This document shows positions 59,494-64,000 of a DNA stretch of 64,000 nucleotides, piece after piece. The stretch covers positions 124,001 through 188,000 of the forward strand of contig NZ_LQIW01000003.1 in NCBI RefSeq assembly GCF_001500025.1, read 5' to 3'. Source of the stretch: Mycobacterium sp. IS-1590 (GTDB lineage: Bacteria > Actinomycetota > Actinomycetes > Mycobacteriales > Mycobacteriaceae). The notes below the pieces were generated by a model. The model was not told where the DNA came from. It worked only from the letters and a program-made list of their open reading frames with translations, and ran no database searches. Each line of letters begins with the position of its first letter. The first letter of the stretch is position 1. The position numbers were made by a program, and so were the translations under genes.

Positions 59494-60150
59494 ATGCCCG
59501 TGAGTACCGACCGAGACCACGAGACCGACAAGCCCGACGCCGCCGACCCGACGCCGGAAGCCGATACCACGGTCGAGTCCGACGCCGCCGAAGCCGATGC
59601 CAAGGCTGCCGAGAGCAGCGCCGACGACGGCTCCGACGACGACGACTTCAACGGCGAAGGCACCGCACGCAACTGGCGCCGCCCGGTGCTGCGCGGGGCG
59701 CTGGTCCTGGCGTTCGTGGTGCTGCTCGGCGCAACCGGGTTCCTGGGTTGGCAACTGTGGCAGGAGCGGCAGATCGCGCAGGCGGGCGAACAGGCCCGAG
59801 TGGCAGCGGTGACCTACGCGCAGATCCTGACGAGCATCGACTCGGCGAAGGTCGACGAGAACTTCGATGCGGTGCTCGACGGGGCGACCGGCGAGTTCAA
59901 GGACATGTACTCACAGTCCAGCAGCCAACTGCGCCAGTTGCTGATCGACAACAAGGCGTCCGCGCACGGGGTGGTGCTCGAATCGGCGGTCCAGTCGGCG
60001 ACCAAAGAAAAGGCGGTCGTGCTGCTGTTCGTCGACCAGTCCGTCACCAACACCAACGTGCCCGATCCGCGCATCGACCGCAGCCGCATCAAGATGACGA
60101 TGGAGAACGTCGACGGACGTTGGCGGGCAAGCAAAGTCGAATTGCCGTGA
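59494..60150 (+). CDS. Mce-associated membrane protein (Mas)
   Basis: 218 aa from ATG 59494. The ribosome binding site GAGGAG directly touches the ATG at 59488, so the second ATG, 6 bp later, is the likelier start. Residues 1-60 are acidic and disordered (EADTTVESDAAEADAKAAES). A single membrane helix (GALVLAFVVLLGATGFLGWQ) is followed by a cystatin/NTF2-like domain (AAVTYAQILTSIDSAKVDEN, AVVLLFVDQSVTNTNVPDPR) and C-terminal GRWRASKVELP. Such Mas proteins stabilise mce transporters. Confidence 0.9.
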   Translation: MPVSTDRDHETDKPDAADPTPEADTTVESDAAEADAKAAESSADDGSDDDDFNGEGTARNWRRPVLRGALVLAFVVLLGATGFLGWQLWQERQIAQAGEQARVAAVTYAQILTSIDSAKVDENFDAVLDGATGEFKDMYSQSSSQLRQLLIDNKASAHGVVLESAVQSATKEKAVVLLFVDQSVTNTNVPDPRIDRSRIKMTMENVDGRWRASKVELP

Positions 60151-60169
60151 GGACGTGGGGAGACGTGAG

Positions 60170-60973
60170 ATGCGCCTGCTGAGCTCGGCACTGGCCGCGG
60201 TGACCGTGATTTCCGCGGCGGTGGCCGTCGCACCCGCCGCCTCCGCGTCGGCGCCCTCGTTCTGCGCGGAGCTCGGCGGGCATTGGGACGGGCAGTTCTG
60301 CAGCACGTCGGTGGTCTCGGAGCGCAAAGCGACGCGCAACATCAAGATGGCGTTGCCCGGCGATCTGGTGGACAACCCCACGATCCGGGAGTACCTGACC
60401 AACCTGATGAACAACTGGCGCGACGCCGCGAAGTTGACGGTCCACGACAGTTTCGGTGAGCAGCACTTCCAGATATTTCAGCACGGCGGCGCGATGACGG
60501 TCGTCTTCCACGAGATGTACTCGGGGACAGTCGGTACCGACGCCCTCGCGCACCCGAACGCGCCGATCATAAGCGACGCCTACCGCACCTTCACCTTCGC
60601 CGGTGGTCGGCGGCTGCAGTTGGCCGACCTGTTCAAACCGGGCGTCGACCACATGACCGAGATCCCGCTCCTGGGCGAGCCGTTCATCGTCGCCGCACTC
60701 GACGCCGCACCGCCGCCGCACCAGTCCGGCACCTATCCGTTCACCCCGGACCGCTGGACCCCGGACAAGGTCTACTCCGGTGCGTACAAAGCGTGGGCGC
60801 TCACTCCAGATGAACTGATCCTCTACATGCCGGACTACCCGGTGGCCCGGGACCGGCCGATCAACTTCAGCCCGGGGCTCCCGCAGTGGGCGATGGACGG
60901 CGGCACCGTGCAGGCCCACATCCCGCTGTCGGCGCTCGCGCCGATCCTGCGCCCCGAATTCGGCGGTACCTGA
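60170..60973 (+). CDS. Secreted RsiV/DUF3298 protein similar to MPT64
   Basis: 267 aa from ATG 60170 (GGGGAG 7 bp before). A Sec signal peptide (LLSSALAAVTVISAAVAVAP) with likely cleavage near ASASA-PS. The mature N-terminus has FCAELGGHWDGQFCS with Cys32 and Cys44, resembling the disulfide-bounded start of the secreted antigen MPT64. A beta-rich domain follows (AMTVVFHEMYSGTVGTDALA, YRTFTFAGGRRLQLADLFKP) and the C-terminal ALTPDELILYMPDYPVARDR. MPT64 has the RsiV fold; placing such a protein in an mce operon is notable. Confidence 0.82.
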   Translation: MRLLSSALAAVTVISAAVAVAPAASASAPSFCAELGGHWDGQFCSTSVVSERKATRNIKMALPGDLVDNPTIREYLTNLMNNWRDAAKLTVHDSFGEQHFQIFQHGGAMTVVFHEMYSGTVGTDALAHPNAPIISDAYRTFTFAGGRRLQLADLFKPGVDHMTEIPLLGEPFIVAALDAAPPPHQSGTYPFTPDRWTPDKVYSGAYKAWALTPDELILYMPDYPVARDRPINFSPGLPQWAMDGGTVQAHIPLSALAPILRPEFGGT

Positions 60974-60975
60974 GC

Positions 60976-61548
60976 ATGATTCGGGCGCTTGCCGCGATAC
61001 TGGTCGGATTGCTGTTGTTCGCACCGGTGATCCGGGCCGAACCCGCCGCCCCGACGCTGCCGGTGTTCACACCGCATCCGTCGGATTGGCAGCCCGATTA
61101 CACCGTGTTCCCGTACAACCTGTGGCAGATCCGGGTCACGCCGGAGCAGATCACGGCGATGCGTGATTCATGCCAGTGGTTCAACGCGCAGTACGAACAG
61201 CTGATGGGCCAGGTCTACGGGTTTCAGCGTTTCCTCGCCGATCAGGGCGACGACTGGACGCGGCCCGGGGTCAGCCAGGCGGGGGACATCGTCGCAGCCA
61301 ACCTCGACCAGTCCGCCGCATTCCTCGACCCCCGCGCACACACATTGTTCATCATCAACTACCCGGACCAGAGCGAGTATTCGCCGGTGTTTCATGGGGA
61401 TTCGATCTACCGGTTGTGGTTTCAGTTCACTCAGATCAGCGACAAGATCAAGAAGCAGATGCCGTCGGGGCAGATCAACGCCAACATCGCGACCGCCAAC
61501 GTCTACGGCAGCGTGATCCGCGACTCCGGGGTCTGCGCCGGCGCGTAA
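60976..61548 (+). CDS. Secreted protein of the mce operon, unknown family
   Basis: 190 aa from ATG 60976, 2 bp after the previous stop. Signal peptide MIRALAAILVGLLLFAPVIR with cleavage around RAEPA. Mature protein: NLWQIRVTPEQITAMRDSCQ, WFNAQYEQLMGQVYGFQRFL, AHTLFIINYPDQSEYSPVFH and a C-terminal YGSVIRDSGVCAGA. Two cysteines (in RDSCQW and GVCAGA) could form a disulfide. No domain recognised; secretion and operon place suggest a role with the Mce complex. Confidence 0.8.
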   Translation: MIRALAAILVGLLLFAPVIRAEPAAPTLPVFTPHPSDWQPDYTVFPYNLWQIRVTPEQITAMRDSCQWFNAQYEQLMGQVYGFQRFLADQGDDWTRPGVSQAGDIVAANLDQSAAFLDPRAHTLFIINYPDQSEYSPVFHGDSIYRLWFQFTQISDKIKKQMPSGQINANIATANVYGSVIRDSGVCAGA

Positions 61549-61552
61549 CGCG

Positions 61553-61558
61553 TAGGGT
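61553..61558 (+). promoter_or_regulatory. -10 hexamer of a leaderless promoter for the DUF3253 gene
   Basis: TAGGGT ends 7 bp before GTG 61566, and lies right after the last mce-operon stop at 61546-61548. Confidence 0.5.
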
Positions 61559-61565
61559 TCGGCCG

Positions 61566-61820
61566 GTGAGCACCGATGCCCGGCAGCGGCTCCGCGAGAC
61601 GATCCTGAGGCTCTCCCGCGAGCGCGGCCCGCACAAGACGATCTGCCCGTCGGATGCGGCTCGCGCCGTCGGCGGCGACGCCTGGCGCGACCTGATGGAC
61701 GACGCCCGCGAGGCCGCCCGCGCCCTCGCCCGCGACGGCGACGTCGAGATCACCCAGAAGGGTGAGGTGCTCGACCCGAAGGGCGAGTGGCGCGGACCCA
61801 TCCGGATCCGCGCCACCTAG
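61566..61820 (+). CDS. DUF3253 protein
   Basis: 84 aa from GTG 61566. Helical with a winged-helix look: RLRETILRLSRERGPHKTIC, PSDAARAVGGDAWRDLMDDA, then REAARALARDGDVEITQKGE and VLDPKGEWRGPIRIR. DUF3253 occurs alone or fused to DUF2256 in bacteria; the C-terminal strand pair resembles a wing. Function unknown, possibly DNA binding. Confidence 0.85.
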   Translation: MSTDARQRLRETILRLSRERGPHKTICPSDAARAVGGDAWRDLMDDAREAARALARDGDVEITQKGEVLDPKGEWRGPIRIRAT

Positions 61821-61849
61821 CGACCGTCGCCTTCGCGCTCAGCAAGGAC

Positions 61850-62314
61850 TCACGCCAACTTGTCGGCCTCGGCCCGTGCCTGCGCCGCGACCTTCTCCGC
61901 CAGCTCGGCCTTCCACTGGATCTCCTTCTTGATCCAGGGGTTGTCCTGCGGGAACTGGTCGGTCTCGCCGACCAGCCGGACCTCGAGCTTCACGCCGGGC
62001 CCCAGTGGGCACTTCTGGGCCCACTGCTTGGCCTCCTCCTTTGAGGAGACGTCGATGATCCAGAAGCCGTTGAACAGCTCCTTGGCCTCGGTGTACGGGC
62101 CGTCGGTCACCACCGGCGGGTCGGAGTCGAAGTCGACGACGAAGCCGTCCTCCGGCCCGGTCAGGCCCTCGCCGGCGAGCATCACACCGGCCTTGATCAA
62201 CTCCTCGTTGTAGCGGCCCATCGACTCGATGACCTCGTTGAAGTCCACGTTGGCGTCGGCGAACGCAGCTTCGGCCTCGGGGGTGACCCGCATGATCAGC
62301 ATGTATCGCGCCAT
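61850..62314 (-). CDS. YCII-related (DGPF) protein
   Basis: 154 aa from ATG 62314 with AAGGAG upstream. The DGPF motif reads VTDGPYTEAKELFNGFWIID, and the N-terminus MARYMLIMRVTPEAEAAFAD is typical. Ferredoxin-like dimeric fold. DGPF proteins are normally encoded beside ECF42-type sigma factors; the only such factor here is at 46194, 14 kb away. The C-terminal lysine/alanine helix (WKAELAEKVAAQARAEADKL) is longer than in many members. Convergent with DUF3253. Confidence 0.88.
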   Translation of the reverse strand: MARYMLIMRVTPEAEAAFADANVDFNEVIESMGRYNEELIKAGVMLAGEGLTGPEDGFVVDFDSDPPVVTDGPYTEAKELFNGFWIIDVSSKEEAKQWAQKCPLGPGVKLEVRLVGETDQFPQDNPWIKKEIQWKAELAEKVAAQARAEADKLA

Positions 62315-62488
62315 TTGTCTGTCTCCTTCTAGTCGCTTCTGACGGGGCGGGTTTTCGCGCCCTCACGACTACGTCGAACGGGCTCTCACTGGATTCGACA
62401 CGGGCCGCACGAATTTTTCATCGGAGTTTTGGGAGATTCCTCATCACCGAGCCAGAGCGGGCTTAGACCGGGTCGCTGACAATCGGTC

Positions 62489-63676
62489 ATGGGTATCGCA
62501 CGTTCGCTCGGATTCGCCGTGGTGGTGGTCGGCGCCCTGCTCGGGATGTACGCCGTCCCGCGGGTGCTCGGCGATCCGATGCCCAGTGTCGGCCCCGTCG
62601 TGGGCTTCGCCACCGTCGCCGGTCACCCCGCCGTGCTGGCGGCGTACGGCCGCACCGGCGGTGTGCGCTCGGCACCATTCGGTACCGACGACGTATGGCA
62701 GGAGCGTTTGGCCGCGGTGTCGCTTCACACCGGCGAACTGCTGTGGGATGTCCAGTTGCACGGCAAGAGCGGCTGGGAACGGGCCGTACTCGCCGTCGCC
62801 GACGGCCTCGCTTACGTCGCCACCGACTACGGATTGTCGATCGTTGCCGTCGAGGACGGTCGGATCGTCATGCAGAACGACCAGATCCCCGGTCTGGGCA
62901 ACGATTACGTGCAGGCCTACATGGCTTACCACGTCGACCCGGACCTCGGCGCTGTCATCGCGCTGACCCAGTCGGGCGCCGTCGTCCACATCCCGCTGGG
63001 CACAACCGAAGCCACGCCTACGCCCCACGATGTGGCCGACAACTGGCGCGGCACACTGCTCGCCGACGCGGCGCCCACGCGCGACGCGGCATTCGAGATG
63101 ATCGACGTCGACCCAACGGCCACGCCGAAGCGCATGGCGCTTCCCGACGGCGGCGCGGTGCACCTGTCCCGGCAGACGGGCGTGTTGACCCGCGAATGGC
63201 CCGACGGACGCACCGAGGTGCTCACCCGCATCCACGATGTGACCCGCCCCGAACTCGTCTACGAGATCGTGCGCACCCCTGCGGCGCTCGCCACCGCAGA
63301 ACAACTCGCCGAAGGCACAGACATGTTCACGAAGCACCACTCGGCCGCAGCGCCACTGGGTACCGTGAGCGGCGTGGTGCTCGTGCGCGGCGACGACCCG
63401 AACGCCGATGGGCGAGAGTCACTTTTGCTGATCGACATCGGGTCGGGGGAAACGATGGCGGTGGTGGCTGACCTCGATGACGTCAAGCGGGTGACCGCCA
63501 CGCCCGACGGGGACATCCTCGTCGTCGCGACGCCCACCCCGCCCGCCTTCGAGCCTTCCAACGACAACCGTCTGATCGTGCTGCGGCCCGACGGCCGGGT
63601 CACATCGACCGATCTCGGGCTGACCGACTTCTGGGGCCGTACCAAAGCCGACACGAGGAGCAGCGATGCCCGCTGA
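62489..63676 (+). CDS. Membrane-anchored beta-propeller-like protein (PA2928-like)
   Basis: 395 aa from ATG 62489. An N-terminal signal anchor (GFAVVVVGALLGMYAVPRVL) precedes repeated strand clusters with PQQ-like character (RLAAVSLHTGELLWDVQLHG, LAYVATDYGLSIVAVEDGRI, LLLIDIGSGETMAVVADLDD, RLIVLRPDGRVTSTDLGLTD). About four to six blades can be guessed. It resembles the PA2928 family; no catalytic residues are evident. It ends 11 bp inside the amidohydrolase gene, so they are co-translated. Confidence 0.7.
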   Translation: MGIARSLGFAVVVVGALLGMYAVPRVLGDPMPSVGPVVGFATVAGHPAVLAAYGRTGGVRSAPFGTDDVWQERLAAVSLHTGELLWDVQLHGKSGWERAVLAVADGLAYVATDYGLSIVAVEDGRIVMQNDQIPGLGNDYVQAYMAYHVDPDLGAVIALTQSGAVVHIPLGTTEATPTPHDVADNWRGTLLADAAPTRDAAFEMIDVDPTATPKRMALPDGGAVHLSRQTGVLTREWPDGRTEVLTRIHDVTRPELVYEIVRTPAALATAEQLAEGTDMFTKHHSAAAPLGTVSGVVLVRGDDPNADGRESLLLIDIGSGETMAVVADLDDVKRVTATPDGDILVVATPTPPAFEPSNDNRLIVLRPDGRVTSTDLGLTDFWGRTKADTRSSDAR

Positions 63677-64000
63677 CCTGATCATCCGTGGAACCATCCT
63701 GACGGTCGACGAAAGCCGGCCGACCGCGGAGGCGCTCGCGGTGAGCGACGGCCGCATCGTCGCCGTGGGCAGCGGCAACGAGATCGACGGCTGGATCGGC
63801 CCCGAGACCGAGATCCGCGACGTGGACGGGTGCGTGATGCCAGGATTCGTCGAGGCGCACGGCCATCCGCTGATGGAGGCCATCGTGCTGTCCGAGCGGA
63901 TGGTCGACATCCGGCCGGTCACACTGCCCAAGGCCGACGACGTGGTCGCCGCCATCAAGACCGAGGTTGCCAACCGCGGCCCCGAGGGTGCATACCTCAA
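63666..64000 (+). CDS. Amidohydrolase (Rv0552-like), 3' end outside window
   Basis: 111 codons from ATG 63666 to the window end. N-terminal strands MPADLIIRGTILTVDESRPT, then EALAVSDGRIVAVGSGNEID, and the first metal motif MPGFVEAHGHPLMEA. This is the amidohydrolase 3 (YtcJ-like) family; Zn-binding histidines in HGH are present. Following fadD8 by 13.6 kb, it matches Rv0552, which sits next to fadD8 in M. tuberculosis. The rest is outside the window. Confidence 0.88.
   Translation, partial: MPADLIIRGTILTVDESRPTAEALAVSDGRIVAVGSGNEIDGWIGPETEIRDVDGCVMPGFVEAHGHPLMEAIVLSERMVDIRPVTLPKADDVVAAIKTEVANRGPEGAYL

Overview
The window is high-GC actinobacterial DNA from a mycobacterium, most likely a fast-growing Mycolicibacterium. 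The evidence is the gene content (a Mce/YrbE operon, F420/deazaflavin-type reductases, an MPT64-like secreted protein, DUF2236/MpaB oxygenases, DUF3349, DUF1214) and a gene order that follows the M. tuberculosis Rv0524-Rv0552 block: hemL, phosphatase, TlpA-like lipoprotein, ccdA, resB, ccsA, ParA-like ATPase, DUF4229, then menA, mtnP, galE3-like, GT2, DUF2064, Rv0541c-like, menE, DUF3349, pitA, VOC protein, SDR, menB, fadD8 and an Rv0552-like amidohydrolase. The Rv names come from my knowledge of that genome, not from a search. I see no PE/PPE genes, insertion sequences, rRNA, tRNA or CRISPR arrays.

Layout. 1-4.0 kb: end of an MpaB-type oxygenase, a TetR with an N-terminal peptide repeat, an acidic small protein, a PNPOx-fold protein, a P450 and a deazaflavin reductase. 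4.1-11.9 kb: hemL with the system-II cytochrome c maturation operon, whose ORFs overlap by 4 bp, i.e. tetrapyrrole synthesis next to haem attachment. 11.9-21.4 kb: accessory genes, including a MoxR-DUF58-VWA-VWA-TPR (Bat-like) operon, a sulfotransferase divergent from a TetR, and a DUF1214 gene. 21.4-30.7 kb: menA, mtnP, an epimerase, a hydrolase, a flavin oxidoreductase, a two-component system and a GT2/DUF2064/methyltransferase operon. 30.7-33.8 kb: molybdoenzyme and membrane genes. 34-48.4 kb: a TetR/SDR pair with matching operators, menE, pitA between two DUF3349 paralogues, acyl-CoA ligase and SDR, a second TetR/MpaB pair in which the MpaB gene carries an in-frame stop, menB with two tandem deazaflavin reductases, and an ECF sigma factor. 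48.5-61.5 kb: fadD8 with a KstR-type site over its promoter, then a complete yrbEAB-mceABCDEF operon followed by three genes for one membrane-anchored and two exported proteins. 61.5-64 kb: DUF3253, a DGPF/YCII protein, a beta-propeller-like protein and the start of an amidohydrolase.

Functionally the window joins haem and cytochrome c biogenesis, menaquinone synthesis (menA, menE, menB) with probable F420-dependent reductases, phosphate uptake, and lipid/sterol handling (fadD8, a second acyl-CoA ligase, mce). The features that ordinary annotation would miss are a palindromic repeat found twice (21366-21418 and 42580-42624) whose stem changes are compensatory and which in both cases supplies the stop codon of a gene, a matched operator pair at 33950 and 34621, a large hairpin with 14-bp direct repeats at 48342-48439, and a recurrent -10 hexamer 6-8 bp before RTG start codons, which predicts leaderless transcripts.
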